A stretch of 64,000 nucleotides of DNA from Synechococcus sp. BIOS-E4-1 (lineage in GTDB: Bacteria > Cyanobacteriota > Cyanobacteriia > PCC-6307 > Cyanobiaceae), in the NCBI RefSeq assembly GCF_014279995.1, contig NZ_CP047935.1:3059494-3123493 (forward strand). Reading direction: 5' to 3'. The notes under the pieces were generated by a model. The model saw only the letters and a list, made by a program, of their open reading frames with translations, searched no databases and had not been told where the DNA came from. A program made the translations under genes and the position numbers. Positions 37,894 to 47,866 of the stretch are shown here, piece after piece (position 1 is the first letter of the stretch; every line of letters starts with the position of its first letter).

Positions 37894-38462
37894 GCGAACC
37901 TCTCTCCGGTGTGGTGCGCCTGTTGGATCGCATCAATGCCGCAGCGGCCTGGCTGGCGCGCTGGTCCGTGCTGCTGATGCTGGCCATCGGAATCTGGAAC
38001 GTTGTCGGCCGCTATCTCGGTTCAGCCATCGGCATCAATCTCAGCTCCAACGGTCTGATCGAGGCTCAGTGGTATCTGTTCGATCTGATCTTCCTGCTCG
38101 GCCTCGGCTGGACCCTGCAGAAACAGGGCCATGTGCGTGTGGATGTGCTGCAGAGCCGCTGGTCACCGCGCCGTCGCAACCGTCAAGAGCTGAACAGCAT
38201 CCTTCTTCTGCTGCTGCCCTTCGCCTTCGGGGTGATGGCGATCTCGATTGCACCCGCGCTGCGCTCCTGGAGCATCGCCGAGATGTCCCCCGACCCGGGC
38301 GGGCTGCCACGCACCTGGGTGAAATCGTTGATTCCCCTGGGCTTTCTGTTGCTAGGGCTGCAGGGAATCGCCGAAGCGCTGCGCCTGCGGCTGGCACTCG
38401 CTCACCCCGAGGCCGCCCAGGCTGCCGAAGAGCAGCGCCAGGGGGGAGGCACCATGCTGTGA
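37890..38462 (+). CDS. TRAP transporter small permease (DctQ type)
   Basis: A 190-residue membrane protein with four hydrophobic segments (WLARWSVLLMLAIGIWNVVG, LFDLIFLLGLGW, NSILLLLLPFAFGVMAI, SLIPLGFLLLGLQGIAEAL) and the family segment LQKQGHVRVDVL. It forms the permease together with the large subunit. It is coupled to the binding-protein gene by ATGA and to the large permease by overlap of its TGA with a GTG start. Confidence 0.93.
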   Translation: MSEPLSGVVRLLDRINAAAAWLARWSVLLMLAIGIWNVVGRYLGSAIGINLSSNGLIEAQWYLFDLIFLLGLGWTLQKQGHVRVDVLQSRWSPRRRNRQELNSILLLLLPFAFGVMAISIAPALRSWSIAEMSPDPGGLPRTWVKSLIPLGFLLLGLQGIAEALRLRLALAHPEAAQAAEEQRQGGGTML

Positions 38463-39850
38463 TCGAAATCGAAGCCCTCGGCTGGGTGATCAGCTTCGAC
38501 CCCTCCACGGTGCTGGCTCCAGGGATGTTTCTGGCGCTGATCGTGGCGTTACTGAGCGGGTTTCCCGTCGCGTTCTGTCTTGGTGGTATCGGGGTGATCT
38601 TCGCCCTGCTGGGCATGCTCAGCGGTGAGATCGAACCACAGTTCGTCACCGCTCTCCCCCAGCGAATCCTGGGGATCATGGCCAACTTCACCCTGCTGGC
38701 CATCCCCGCTTTTGTGTTCATGGGTTCGATGCTGGAGAGTTCCGGCATCGCTGAACGCCTGCTGGAAACCATGGGCAGGCTGCTGGGGCGTCTGCGTGGC
38801 GGCCTGGCGCTGGCCGTTGTCCTGGTGGGTTCGCTTCTGGCAGCAACAACCGGTGTGGTGGCAGCGACCGTTACCACCATGGGGTTGATCTCCCTGCCCG
38901 CCATGCTGCGGGCGGGATACGACAAGAGCCTGGCCACAGGGGTGATTGTGGCTTCTGGCACCCTCGGTCAGATCATCCCCCCCAGCATTGTTCTGGTGGT
39001 GCTGGGCGATCAGCTCGGCATTTCAGTCGGCGATCTCTTTATCGGGGCGCTGGTTCCAGGCCTGCTGATGTCGACGGTGTTCGCCATCTACGTGCTGGTG
39101 ATCAGTTCGCTCAAGCCGGAACTGGCCCCCGAACTGAAGCCCGAGCTCACCGGCTCCGGTCATCCTCTGCAGTTGGTGCAATCGGTGCTGCCACCGATCG
39201 CTCTGATCGTTGCGGTGCTCGGCAGCATCTTCTTCGGCATTGCGACACCAACGGAAGCGGGCGTGATTGGCGCGGTCGGCGCCATGGTGCTGGCAGGCCT
39301 CAATGGCGGTTTCAGCCGTCAGCAACTCTCGAATGTCTGTGAGAGCACCATGCGCACCACGGCCATGGTGATGGCCATCCTGATGGGATCCACCGCGTTC
39401 AGCCTGGTGTTCCGCGGTGTGGGCGGCGATCAGCTGATTTCAGATTTGCTGCTCAACCTGCCGGGAGGGCGAGTGGGTTTCCTGGTGTTCAGCATGCTGA
39501 TCATCTTCCTGCTGGGCTTCTTCATCGATTTCTTCGAAATCGCGTTCATCGCAGTTCCGCTGCTGCTTCCCGCCGCCCGGCAGCTGCTGGGTCCCGAAGC
39601 TCTGGTGTGGTTTGGCGTGATGATCGGCGCGAATCTGCAAACCTCCTTCCTCACACCGCCGTTCGGCTTTGCACTGTTCTATCTGCGCGGCGTGGCACCC
39701 GATGAAGTCAGCACGCGAGACATCTATCGGGGCGCTCTGCCGTTTGTCGGCCTGCAGGTTGCAGTCCTGGCCTTGATCATCGCGGTACCAGGCCTGGTGG
39801 ACTGGTTGCCTCGTGTCGCCGGAGCCCTCAGCCCGGGTCCGATGACCTGA
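38459..39850 (+). CDS. TRAP transporter large permease (DctM type)
   Basis: A 463-residue protein with 11-12 hydrophobic segments. LSGFPVAFCLGGIGVIFAL, PAFVFMGSMLESSGIAERLL, GQIIPPSIVLVVLGDQLGIS, ATPTEAGVIGAVGAM and NLQTSFLTPPFGFALFYLRG are conserved DctM signatures. The start is taken as the GTG at 38459, which overlaps the DctQ stop and is preceded by GGGAGG at about 38443. The frame is open upstream in antisense-like sequence within dctQ, which is rejected as coding. It completes the Na+-dependent TRAP system. Confidence 0.93.
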   Translation: MIEIEALGWVISFDPSTVLAPGMFLALIVALLSGFPVAFCLGGIGVIFALLGMLSGEIEPQFVTALPQRILGIMANFTLLAIPAFVFMGSMLESSGIAERLLETMGRLLGRLRGGLALAVVLVGSLLAATTGVVAATVTTMGLISLPAMLRAGYDKSLATGVIVASGTLGQIIPPSIVLVVLGDQLGISVGDLFIGALVPGLLMSTVFAIYVLVISSLKPELAPELKPELTGSGHPLQLVQSVLPPIALIVAVLGSIFFGIATPTEAGVIGAVGAMVLAGLNGGFSRQQLSNVCESTMRTTAMVMAILMGSTAFSLVFRGVGGDQLISDLLLNLPGGRVGFLVFSMLIIFLLGFFIDFFEIAFIAVPLLLPAARQLLGPEALVWFGVMIGANLQTSFLTPPFGFALFYLRGVAPDEVSTRDIYRGALPFVGLQVAVLALIIAVPGLVDWLPRVAGALSPGPMT

Positions 39851-39888
39851 AGATCTTCGTAAAGTTGGCTACAACGCGCGATTCAGTC

Positions 39889-41661
39889 ATGGTCACGGCG
39901 AGCCTGAACAGCACGAACTCCACTGCTGTGACCCCCCGACTCACATTGCAGTGCGAGCTGATCGCGGCTGACAGCACCACCATCCGTTCCCTCGACTGGG
40001 AACGCAGCCGATTCGATATTGAATTCGGGCTACGCAACGGCACCACCTACAACGCATTCCTGGTGCGCGGCGAACGCAACGCCCTGATCGACACCAGCCA
40101 CGCCAAGTTCCGCGACACCTGGGTGCCATTGCTCAAAGAGCAGATCGATCCGATGGCGATCGATCATCTGATCGTGAGTCACACCGAACCGGATCATTCC
40201 GGACTGATCGGCGATCTGATCGACCTCAATCCAGACATCGAGATCGTGGGTTCCAAGGTGGCGATCCAGTTTCTGAAGGATCAGGTGCACCGCCCTTTCA
40301 AATCGCGAGCTGTGAAAACCGGCGATGAACTGGATCTGGGCACCAGTCCCGACACAGGCGTGCAGCATCGTTTTGAGTTCCTGAGTGCCCCGAACCTTCA
40401 CTGGCCCGACACGATCTTCTCCTTCGATCACGGCAGCGGCATCCTCTACACCTGCGATGCCTTCGGACTGCATTACTGCTCCGAGGAGTTGTTCGATACG
40501 GACCCCGGTGCCATCGCCCCGGACTTCCGCTTCTACTACGACTGCCTGATGGGCCCCAATGCCCGCAGCGTGCTGCAGGCGCTGAAGCGCATGGATGCAC
40601 TGCCCGAGATCAACACCGTCGCCGTGGGGCACGGCCCCCTGCTGCGCCAACACCTCAGCCACTGGTTGAACGACTACAGAGAGTGGAGCAGCCAACGCAG
40701 CAAGGGCGACAGCTACGCAGCCGTCTGCTATCTGAGCCAATACGGCTTCTCGGACCGCCTCAGCCAGGCCATCGCCCACGGCATCGGCAAAGCCGATGCA
40801 CAGGTTCAGCTGGTGGATCTGAGGGCCACCGATCCGCAGGAACTCACCGCTCTGGTCGGGGAAGCCAAGGCGGTGGTGGTTCCCACCTGGCCAGCGGAAC
40901 CGGATGGTGAACTGCAGGCATCGATCGGCACCCTGCTGGCCGCTCTTCAGCCCAAACAACTTGTTGGGGTCTACGACGCTTTCGGTGGCAATGACGAACC
41001 GATCGATGCTGTGGCCGAGCAGCTGCGGAATCAGGGGCTGAAGCCGGCCTTTGAACCGCTGCGCATCCGCCAGCTGCCCCAGGGCGGTGATTACCAACGC
41101 TGCGAGGAATCAGGAACCGACCTCGGTCAGATCCTGACCCGCAAGAAGTCGATCGAAGCGCTGCGCAGCATCGACGCCAACCTCGACAAGGCGCTCGGTC
41201 GCCTCACCGGTGGTTTGTACATCGTGACGGCGAGCCAAGGCGAAGGTGATGCGCGCCGCAGTGGCGCGATGGTGGCCAGCTGGGTGGCCCAGGCCAGTTT
41301 CCGCCCCCCCGGCCTGAGTGTTGCAGTGGCCAAGGATCGGGCGATCGAAGCGCTGATGCAGGTGGGCGACAGCTTTGTGATCAACGTGCTGCGGCAAGAG
41401 CGCTACAAGCCTCTGATGCAGCACTTTTTGAAGCGTTTCCCCCCCGGAGCCGATCGCTTCGAAGGGGTCAATGTGCTGCATGGAGCCGCTGAGGGTGGTC
41501 CTGTGCTCACGGATGCGCTGGCCTATCTGAGCTGCCGGGTGGAACAGCGGATGGAAGGGCCGGATCACTGGATTATCTACGCGCTGGTGGAGCAGGGAAA
41601 CGTCGCTGACATCGATGGGAAAACAGCGGTTCATCATCGCAAGACAGGCAACCACTACTGA
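39889..41661 (+). CDS. flv3: Flv3-like flavodiiron protein (class B) with C-terminal flavin reductase domain
   Basis: A 590-residue protein. The beta-lactamase-like diiron domain has the complete HTEPDHSG ligand set (His98, Glu100, Asp102, His103), APNLHWPDTIF, YTCDAFGLHY and VAVGHGP. A flavodoxin domain (CYLSQYGFSDRLSQAI) and a flavin-reductase domain (SGAMVASWVAQASFRPPGL) follow, the three-domain type found only in oxygenic phototrophs. With Flv1 it reduces O2 to water behind photosystem I. The ATG at 39889 is preferred to an upstream TTG at 39865. Its stop overlaps the flv1 start by one base (TGATG). Confidence 0.95.
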   Translation: MVTASLNSTNSTAVTPRLTLQCELIAADSTTIRSLDWERSRFDIEFGLRNGTTYNAFLVRGERNALIDTSHAKFRDTWVPLLKEQIDPMAIDHLIVSHTEPDHSGLIGDLIDLNPDIEIVGSKVAIQFLKDQVHRPFKSRAVKTGDELDLGTSPDTGVQHRFEFLSAPNLHWPDTIFSFDHGSGILYTCDAFGLHYCSEELFDTDPGAIAPDFRFYYDCLMGPNARSVLQALKRMDALPEINTVAVGHGPLLRQHLSHWLNDYREWSSQRSKGDSYAAVCYLSQYGFSDRLSQAIAHGIGKADAQVQLVDLRATDPQELTALVGEAKAVVVPTWPAEPDGELQASIGTLLAALQPKQLVGVYDAFGGNDEPIDAVAEQLRNQGLKPAFEPLRIRQLPQGGDYQRCEESGTDLGQILTRKKSIEALRSIDANLDKALGRLTGGLYIVTASQGEGDARRSGAMVASWVAQASFRPPGLSVAVAKDRAIEALMQVGDSFVINVLRQERYKPLMQHFLKRFPPGADRFEGVNVLHGAAEGGPVLTDALAYLSCRVEQRMEGPDHWIIYALVEQGNVADIDGKTAVHHRKTGNHY

Positions 41662-43493
41662 TGGTTACAACTGTCGCTGCCAGCTCGGCGTCCGCTGACC
41701 GGCAGGTCATCACCTTGCCGGTTGATCGAGGCCTTGTCTGCCTGCGGGGGCTCAGCCCCCAGCGGCTGCGCTTCGAGCTGGAATATGCGCTGGAGCGCGG
41801 CAGCACGGCCAACAGTTTTCTGTTCGAGGCAGGCGCTGATGCAGCAGGAATTGAGCAACCCGCCGTTCTGGTGCATCCACCGGGGATGGCCTACAGCAAC
41901 GTCTTCCTGCCAGCACTGCTGAACGTTCTGCCAGCTACGGATCAGCCCCTGCTGATTGTGGTGGGACATGTGAACCCCAACCGTGTGGCGTTGCTTCAGG
42001 AACTGGCCCGGAACTATCCAGGCCTTGAACTGATTGCGTCCAGTCCTGGCGCCAAACTGCTGGAAGAACTCTGGAACCAGCGCAAGCCCTCGCCCCCGGG
42101 AGTGGAAGAGGACCAACCACCACCACTGCCTGATTTCCCGCCATTAAGAGTGATTCGACGGGAGGAGACACAGGCGCTGAGCCATGGGCGCAACCTGCTG
42201 CTCCTGCCTGCACCAACTCCGCGTTGGCCGGGTGGACTGATGGCCTTCGAACAGCGATACGGGCTGTTGATGAGCGACAAGTTTTTCAGCGCCCATCTCT
42301 GCACCACCGCCTGGGCGGAGGCCAATCGGAGCAGCACAGAAGAGGAGCGTCGCCATTTCTACGACTGCCTGATGGCGCCGATGGCCCGCAAAGTGGACCT
42401 GCTTGTGGAGCGCCTGGAGGAACTGAGCATTCGCACGATTGCGCCGGCCCACGGTCCGGCCATCGATGCCAGCTGGCGCAGCCTGCTGAACGATTACCAC
42501 CGCTGGGGGGAAAGTCACCAGCAATCCAGCCTGAATGTGGTTCTGCTGTTCGCCAGTGCCTACGGCAACACCTCGGCGATTGCCGATGCCCTGGGTAGGG
42601 GCGTCAGTCGCACTGACATCCGGGTCACCAGCCTCAACTGCGAATTCACACCGTCGGAGGAGCTGGTTGCCGCGATCCAGTCTGCGGATGGAATCCTGAT
42701 CGGCTCACCCACTCTTGGTGGCCACGCCCCCACGCCCGTGGTCTCCGCCCTGGGAACATTGCTGGCGGAGGGTGACCGCAGCAAGCCGGTGGGAGTCTTC
42801 GGCAGCTTTGGCTGGAGCGGCGAAGCTGTCGATCTGCTGGAAACAAAGCTGCGCGATGGCGGCTTCAGTTTCGGCTTCGACCCGATCCGGGTCAAATTCA
42901 GCCCTGATCGCGCCATGGTGAAGGAGCTGGAGGAAACCGGCACACGTTTTGCCCGCAAACTGCTTCAGGCCGAAAAACGTGCCCAGCGCCGCAATGCCGG
43001 AAGCATGAGCGAAAGCCGCAGCGATCCGGCTGTACTGGCGCTTGGACGCGTGGTGGGATCCCTCTGCATCCTCACCACCCGCAAAGGCGAACTCAGCGGA
43101 GCCATGGTGGCGAGCTGGGTCAGCCAGGCCAGCTTCACTCCTCCTGGACTGACGGTGGCGGTGGCCAAGGACCGCGCCGTGGAAGCTCTTCTGCACAAAG
43201 GCGATCGCTTTGCGCTGAACGTGCTTGCCGAGGGACGCGAAAGCGGACCAATGAAACAGTTCCTGCAACCGTTTAAACCAGGTGCCGACCGGTTCAGCGG
43301 TCTGGAACTGGAGACCAGTCCGAATGAACAACCGCTGCTTCCCGATGCGCTCGCTTGGCTGGAAGGGCGAGTGAGCCAGCGGATGGAATGCGGAGACCAC
43401 TGGCTGATCTATGCCGAGCTTGATCACGGCGGCGTGTTGGATCAGGAAGCTTCCACAGCCGTCCACCACCGACGCAGCGGCGCTAACTACTAA
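41661..43493 (+). CDS. flv1: Flv1-like flavodiiron protein (class A, non-canonical metal ligands)
   Basis: A 610-residue partner of Flv3 with the same three-domain order: metallo-beta-lactamase-like, flavodoxin (LLFASAYGNTSAIADALGRG), flavin reductase (SGAMVASWVSQASFTPPGL). The ligand motif HxExDH is replaced by GHVNPNRVAL, so Glu and Asp become Asn, the mark of class A (Flv1/Flv2) proteins. It therefore probably works as a heteromer with the canonical Flv3, to which it is translationally coupled. Confidence 0.94.
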   Translation: MVTTVAASSASADRQVITLPVDRGLVCLRGLSPQRLRFELEYALERGSTANSFLFEAGADAAGIEQPAVLVHPPGMAYSNVFLPALLNVLPATDQPLLIVVGHVNPNRVALLQELARNYPGLELIASSPGAKLLEELWNQRKPSPPGVEEDQPPPLPDFPPLRVIRREETQALSHGRNLLLLPAPTPRWPGGLMAFEQRYGLLMSDKFFSAHLCTTAWAEANRSSTEEERRHFYDCLMAPMARKVDLLVERLEELSIRTIAPAHGPAIDASWRSLLNDYHRWGESHQQSSLNVVLLFASAYGNTSAIADALGRGVSRTDIRVTSLNCEFTPSEELVAAIQSADGILIGSPTLGGHAPTPVVSALGTLLAEGDRSKPVGVFGSFGWSGEAVDLLETKLRDGGFSFGFDPIRVKFSPDRAMVKELEETGTRFARKLLQAEKRAQRRNAGSMSESRSDPAVLALGRVVGSLCILTTRKGELSGAMVASWVSQASFTPPGLTVAVAKDRAVEALLHKGDRFALNVLAEGRESGPMKQFLQPFKPGADRFSGLELETSPNEQPLLPDALAWLEGRVSQRMECGDHWLIYAELDHGGVLDQEASTAVHHRRSGANY

Positions 43494-43580
43494 ATAGAGC
43501 AGCCAATACGACAACGACCACACGGCACGCACAAGCTTGAAAGAGTCGTCACAATTCAACCTCTGACGCGAACGCAGATC

Positions 43581-44108
43581 ATGAGCAAGGCCCACAGTGC
43601 TGATGTGCTGGTGATTACCGCCAGTAACGGCGAAAACCTCAAACTGGCTCAACGCTTTGTGGACCAGACACGAGCGCTGGGCAGCACCGCCGACTTGCTC
43701 GACCTCACCACACTCGAACTTCCCCTATTCACACCGCGCGTGAAGGAGCAAGGCATGCCGAATGGCATACAGGCATTGCAGCAACAACTGATGGCAGCAC
43801 CGCGGTGGGTGATCTGCGCGCCGGAATACAACGGTTCAATTCCCCCCGTACTGACCAACGCCATCGCCTGGCTATCTGTTCAGGGAGATGACTTCCGGGT
43901 CCTCTTCAATGGGCGGCCGATCGCCATGGCCAGCTTCTCCGGTGGCAATGGGATGGAGCTGCTGGTGGCACTGCGCATCCAGCTCACCCATCTCGGCGCT
44001 CAGGTTGTAGGGCGCCAGCTGCTCAGCAATTACGCAAAGCCGGCGAAGGATGAAAGCATTGCCGACCTGATGCAACGCCTGATGCAGATGACACAACTGG
44101 AGCTCTGA
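43581..44108 (+). CDS. NADPH-dependent FMN reductase family protein
   Basis: A 175-residue flavodoxin-like protein: VLVITASNGENLKLAQRFVD at the phosphate-binding loop, then APRWVICAPEYNGSIPPVLTNAI, the signature of the NADPH-dependent FMN/quinone/azo-reductase family, and RPIAMASFSGGNG. It starts 87 bp after flv1 in the same direction. A link to the flavodiiron pair is suggested by position only; it could equally be an independent quinone or chromate-type reductase. Confidence 0.9.
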   Translation: MSKAHSADVLVITASNGENLKLAQRFVDQTRALGSTADLLDLTTLELPLFTPRVKEQGMPNGIQALQQQLMAAPRWVICAPEYNGSIPPVLTNAIAWLSVQGDDFRVLFNGRPIAMASFSGGNGMELLVALRIQLTHLGAQVVGRQLLSNYAKPAKDESIADLMQRLMQMTQLEL

Positions 44109-44127
44109 CACAGTTCATCAGCGCATC

Positions 44128-44195
44128 AATCAAGAACAGCCTATGAATCAGGAACAGCCTTGAATTAAGAACAGCCCATATATGAACAACAGCCA
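44128..44195 (+). repeat. Short imperfect tandem repeat (3-4 copies of about 17 bp)
   Basis: Three consecutive copies share AAT-(C/T)AA/G-GAACAGCC: AATCAAGAACAGCCTAT, AATCAGGAACAGCCTTG and AATTAAGAACAGCCCAT. A weaker fourth, ATGAACAACAGCCAA, follows. They fill part of the 187-bp gap between the FMN reductase and the 66-residue gene and contain no ORF. The function is unknown. Confidence 0.6.
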
Positions 44196-44295
44196 AGGAA
44201 TCCAATTCGAAAGAGAATCGGGTTTTCGTACACACACCACATCTAGAGCACTGAAATAGCGAGGTCAGTACACAATCTCCATTCCACGAATGGGC

Positions 44296-44496
44296 ATGAC
44301 CCGGGATCCTCAGTACGCGATTCGCTATCGCGGCTTTGTTCTGTTGAAACAAGGGAACAACAGTTGGCTGGTCAGACCGGAACGAAGCCCGATGCGACTT
44401 TTACCCTTTCGCACACCGACTTGCTCGCTGGCGGATGTGAAAGCATTGTTGGACTGGCGACTGGAGCAGGACACAAGCCTGATCTCAGTCGCCTGA
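44296..44496 (+). CDS. Small protein of unknown function (about 66 residues)
   Basis: MTRDPQYAIRYRGFVLLKQG, then SWLVRPERSPMRLLPFRTPT and SLADVKALLDWRLEQ: a compact basic beta-alpha protein with a good balance of residues and a sensible end. I recognise it only as the kind of short conserved ORF common in cyanobacteria. The ATG at 44290 gives two more residues. It converges on the 86-residue gene with 4 bp between the stop codons, which share a hairpin. Confidence 0.6.
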   Translation: MTRDPQYAIRYRGFVLLKQGNNSWLVRPERSPMRLLPFRTPTCSLADVKALLDWRLEQDTSLISVA

Positions 44497-44498
44497 CC

Positions 44499-44515
44499 CC
44501 TCAGGCGGCCTGAGG
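44499..44515. terminator. Hairpin between two convergent small genes
   Basis: CCTCAGG and CCTGAGG form a 7-bp perfect stem around CGG, spanning the stop codon of the minus-strand gene (44501-44503) and just past that of the plus-strand gene. There is no T run on either side, so a bidirectional terminator role is only possible. Confidence 0.35.
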
Positions 44516-44761
44516 TGGTGGCGTGGGCGATCCCTGAGACTGAATGGGGATCACCAGAGTTGCCCAGCGCTCAGGACGCTCTGGGCGCTGACGTCTCGCC
44601 TGACGAATTCCAAAGGGAACCCTCAGCACATTGGTGCCTTCGATCGGCAAGGTGTGTCCTCGACCGAGGGCTGCCTGAAGGCATTCGGGGATGTCGGGAA
44701 GCTGGAGCGAGTCTGGGGTTTGCTCAGTGGATTGTTTTTGATTTTTGGTGTCGCGACTCAT
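44501..44761 (-). CDS. Small protein of unknown function (86 residues)
   Basis: MSRDTKNQKQSTEQTPDSLQ leads into LPDIPECLQAALGRGHTLPI, NVLRVPFGIRQARRQRPERP and ERWATLVIPIQSQG. A hydrophilic start, a compact core and a Pro-rich tail argue for a real protein. No family is recognised. The 96 bp upstream (44762-44857) are AT-rich and probably hold its promoter and the end of the gcvP transcript. Confidence 0.6.
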   Translation of the reverse strand: MSRDTKNQKQSTEQTPDSLQLPDIPECLQAALGRGHTLPIEGTNVLRVPFGIRQARRQRPERPERWATLVIPIQSQGSPTPPPQAA

Positions 44762-44857
44762 TGATTCCCTTTTTGCGACGGTGAATGCTGTGCAGTGTGA
44801 TCAAAGTTTCCTTTGCACAATTAAAAATCGAAGATTAATTTCCGATTTCGGTAAAAT

Positions 44858-47809
44858 TTAACCCATTGGCTGGGACGCAGTGGGCTGAGCCGCAGCCATC
44901 TCCTCAACACTGGGGCAGGTGCAGATCAGATTGCGATCGCCGTAGGCGTTGTCGATCCGGGCCACAGCAGGCCAGAACTTGTTTTGCCGCTGATCCTGCA
45001 ACGGAAATGCCGCCTGTTCACGGGAATAGGGGCGATCCCAGTGATCGGCCGTCACAGCACTCAGAGTGTGGGGAGCACGGCGCAGTGGATTGTTCTCACG
45101 ATCGCTGAGACCATTTTCAATCGAAGCCACTTCTGCACGGATCGCGATCATGGCGTCGCAGAAGCGATCCAGCTCTTCAAGACTTTCGCTTTCCGTGGGT
45201 TCAACCATCACAGTGCCCGCCACCGGCCAGCTGACTGTCGGAGCATGGAAGCCGTAATCCATCAGACGCTTCGCCAGGTCATCCACCTCAAGACCAGCGC
45301 TACGCCTGAGATCGCGCAGATCCAGAATGCATTCATGGGCCACCAGTCCTCCCTCTCCCCGGAACAGCACCGGGTAGTGCGCATCGAGCCGATGCGCCAG
45401 ATAATTGGCTGACAGCAAAGCCACAGCTGTGGCCTGCCGCAGGCCAGCTGGGCCCATCAAACGCAGATACATCCAGCTGATCGGCAGGATGCCGGCACTG
45501 CCCAGGGGGGCTGCAGACACCGCTGAAATGGCCTGATCACCGCCGCCGGTCATCAGTGGATGACCGGGAAGAAACGGCCGCAGATGCTCTCCCACCGCGA
45601 TGGGACCCACCCCCGGGCCACCGCCGCCATGGGGAATGCAGAACGTCTTATGCAGATTGAGATGGCAGACATCCGCCCCGAACGCCCCTGGCCTGCAGAC
45701 ACCGACCTGGGCATTGAGGTTGGCGCCATCCAGATACACCTGACCGCCATGGTCATGAACGAGGCTGCAGATTTCACGGATTCGGGTCTCGAACACCCCA
45801 TGGGTTGAGGGATACGTGACCATCAGAGCCGCCAGGGAATCAGCGTTCTCCGAGAGCTTGCTGCGCAGATCTTCCACATCGACATTCCCCTGCTCATCAC
45901 AAACCACAGGCACCACACGCATCCCAGCCATCACGGCACTGGCGGGGTTGGTGCCATGGGCACTGGTGGGAATCAGACAGACATCACGATGGCCCTCACC
46001 GCGTGACTGATGCCAGGCGCGAATCACCAATAAACCGGCGAACTCGCCCTGAGAACCAGCATTGGGCTGCAAGGAAACGCCCGCGAAACCGGTGAGCTCA
46101 GCCAACCAGCTCTCGAGGTCCTGGGCCATGCGCTGATTGCCCTTCAGCTGGTCAGCGGGAGCAAAGGGATGGATGCTCCCGAACTCCCTCCAGCTCACCG
46201 GTGCCAGCTCCGCTGCAGCATTCAGTTTCATGGTGCAGCTGCCCAGAGGAATCATCCCGTGCACCAATGAGAGGTCTTTGCTGACCAAACGCTGGATGTA
46301 GCGAAGCAGCTCGGTTTCACTGCGGTAACGGTGAAACACCGGTTGCTGCAGCCAGGGGCTGGACCGCAGCGGCAAGCCCACCAGGGCCTGATCGTGGATG
46401 GCTGTGTCAGACAGTTCTGGCAGCTGGCCTCCGGTGGCCTCCGCCACCAGTGCCAGCAGCCGATACACCTCTTTGCTGTCGCTGAGCTCATCCAGGCTGA
46501 TACCGAATCCTTCCGCCTGTTCGATCGCCGCACCATCGGGCAGGAGTCGCAGGTTGAAGCCGGCTCGAGCTGCCAGTTGATGCACTCGCGGGGCCTGAGC
46601 GCAGATCACATCAACACTGTCGAAGCGTGATCCCTGCGGAAGAGCAAGTCCAAGCGAACGCAGTCCCTCGTCGAGCTGACAGCGCAGCTGGAGCAGACGT
46701 CGGGCAATCGCCTCAAGACCTTCGGGCCCGTGGTGCACGGCGTAGAACGAGGCCATCACCGCCAGCAGCACCTGGGCAGTGCAGATATTGCTGGTGGCTT
46801 TGTCTCGGCGGATGTGTTGCTCACGGGTCTGCAACGCCAGGCGCAGTGCGACATTGCCTTCGCCATCTCTCGACTGCCCAACAATGCGTCCGGGGACCTG
46901 CCGGCGGTAAGCATCGCGGGTGGCAAAGAACGCCGCGTGGGGACCGCCTCCACCCATCGGCACTCCGAAACGCTGGGCACTGCCCACAGCGATATCGGCA
47001 CCGAGGGCACCCACCGGCTCCAGCAGCACCTGCGCCAAAGGGTCAGTGGCCACGGTGACCAAGGCGCCATGCTCGTGGGCCCTGGCTATGCAGGATCGAG
47101 GGTCCCAGAGCCGGCCGCAGCGTCCAGGGAGCTGCAACAGCACTCCGAACACATCGTCACCCCACACGAACTGATCAGGCTCCGCCAAGTCGAGCTTCAC
47201 ACCGATCGGCTGGGCCCTGGTGCGCAGAACCGACAGAGTCTGTGGCAGCACGGCGGCATCAACCAGAAAGCGTGTTGCTTCAACTCGCTTGCAGACGCCA
47301 AAGCTCATCGACATGGCCTCCGCCGCCGCGGTGGCTTCATCCAGAAGTGAGGCATTGGCAATCGGCAGACCGGTCAGCTCGCTGATCAACGTCTGAAAAT
47401 TGAGCAGTGCCTCCAGACGTCCCTGGGCGATTTCCGCTTGATAAGGGGTGTAGGCCGTGTACCAGGAAGGGTTCTCCAGCACCTGCCGCTGGATCAAAGC
47501 AGGCGTGACGGTGCCGTAGTAACCAAGACCGATCAACGACCGATTCACACGGTTCAGCCCGGCAAGCTGGCGCAGTTCAGAGAGAGCTTGCTGCTCTCCG
47601 ATACCTTCGGGAAGCTGCCCCTGCGGCGGACTTGAATCAAGAATGTCTTGTGGCACCACGGCCTGCAGAAAGCGCTCTAGATCGGCAAAACCAAGCCGAT
47701 CGAGCATCAGCTGATTGGCTGCGGATCCCGGGCCGATATGGCGCTGCGCGAAAGGCGGAAGCTTCCTCGCTGAAGCCGTTTCCACCATGCGCTGGTCCAG
47801 CAGGGTCAT
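44858..47809 (-). CDS. gcvP: Glycine dehydrogenase (decarboxylating), P protein
   Basis: A 983-residue protein from the ATG at 47809; ATGs at 47842 and 47788 are alternatives. The N-terminal half has [20 protein letters not shown] and [20 protein letters not shown]-type residues. The C-terminal half has the PLP site in [20 protein letters not shown], plus [13 protein letters not shown] and [17 protein letters not shown]. It decarboxylates glycine and loads the aminomethyl group onto GcvH, in cyanobacteria mainly for photorespiration and one-carbon supply. gcvH lies 57 bp upstream in the same direction. gcvT is not in the window. Confidence 0.97.
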   Translation of the reverse strand: MTLLDQRMVETASARKLPPFAQRHIGPGSAANQLMLDRLGFADLERFLQAVVPQDILDSSPPQGQLPEGIGEQQALSELRQLAGLNRVNRSLIGLGYYGTVTPALIQRQVLENPSWYTAYTPYQAEIAQGRLEALLNFQTLISELTGLPIANASLLDEATAAAEAMSMSFGVCKRVEATRFLVDAAVLPQTLSVLRTRAQPIGVKLDLAEPDQFVWGDDVFGVLLQLPGRCGRLWDPRSCIARAHEHGALVTVATDPLAQVLLEPVGALGADIAVGSAQRFGVPMGGGGPHAAFFATRDAYRRQVPGRIVGQSRDGEGNVALRLALQTREQHIRRDKATSNICTAQVLLAVMASFYAVHHGPEGLEAIARRLLQLRCQLDEGLRSLGLALPQGSRFDSVDVICAQAPRVHQLAARAGFNLRLLPDGAAIEQAEGFGISLDELSDSKEVYRLLALVAEATGGQLPELSDTAIHDQALVGLPLRSSPWLQQPVFHRYRSETELLRYIQRLVSKDLSLVHGMIPLGSCTMKLNAAAELAPVSWREFGSIHPFAPADQLKGNQRMAQDLESWLAELTGFAGVSLQPNAGSQGEFAGLLVIRAWHQSRGEGHRDVCLIPTSAHGTNPASAVMAGMRVVPVVCDEQGNVDVEDLRSKLSENADSLAALMVTYPSTHGVFETRIREICSLVHDHGGQVYLDGANLNAQVGVCRPGAFGADVCHLNLHKTFCIPHGGGGPGVGPIAVGEHLRPFLPGHPLMTGGGDQAISAVSAAPLGSAGILPISWMYLRLMGPAGLRQATAVALLSANYLAHRLDAHYPVLFRGEGGLVAHECILDLRDLRRSAGLEVDDLAKRLMDYGFHAPTVSWPVAGTVMVEPTESESLEELDRFCDAMIAIRAEVASIENGLSDRENNPLRRAPHTLSAVTADHWDRPYSREQAAFPLQDQRQNKFWPAVARIDNAYGDRNLICTCPSVEEMAAAQPTASQPMG

Positions 47810-47866
47810 GGTGCAGCAACGGAGGTCGCCGACTTTAAGCAATTTGAGCCGGTCGACGATGTGATA

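Noticed and set aside
38041-38961. 306-residue ORF opposite the TRAP permease genes
   Set aside because: It is antisense to two recognised membrane proteins and has Arg/Ser/Pro-rich low complexity typical of GC-rich shadows.
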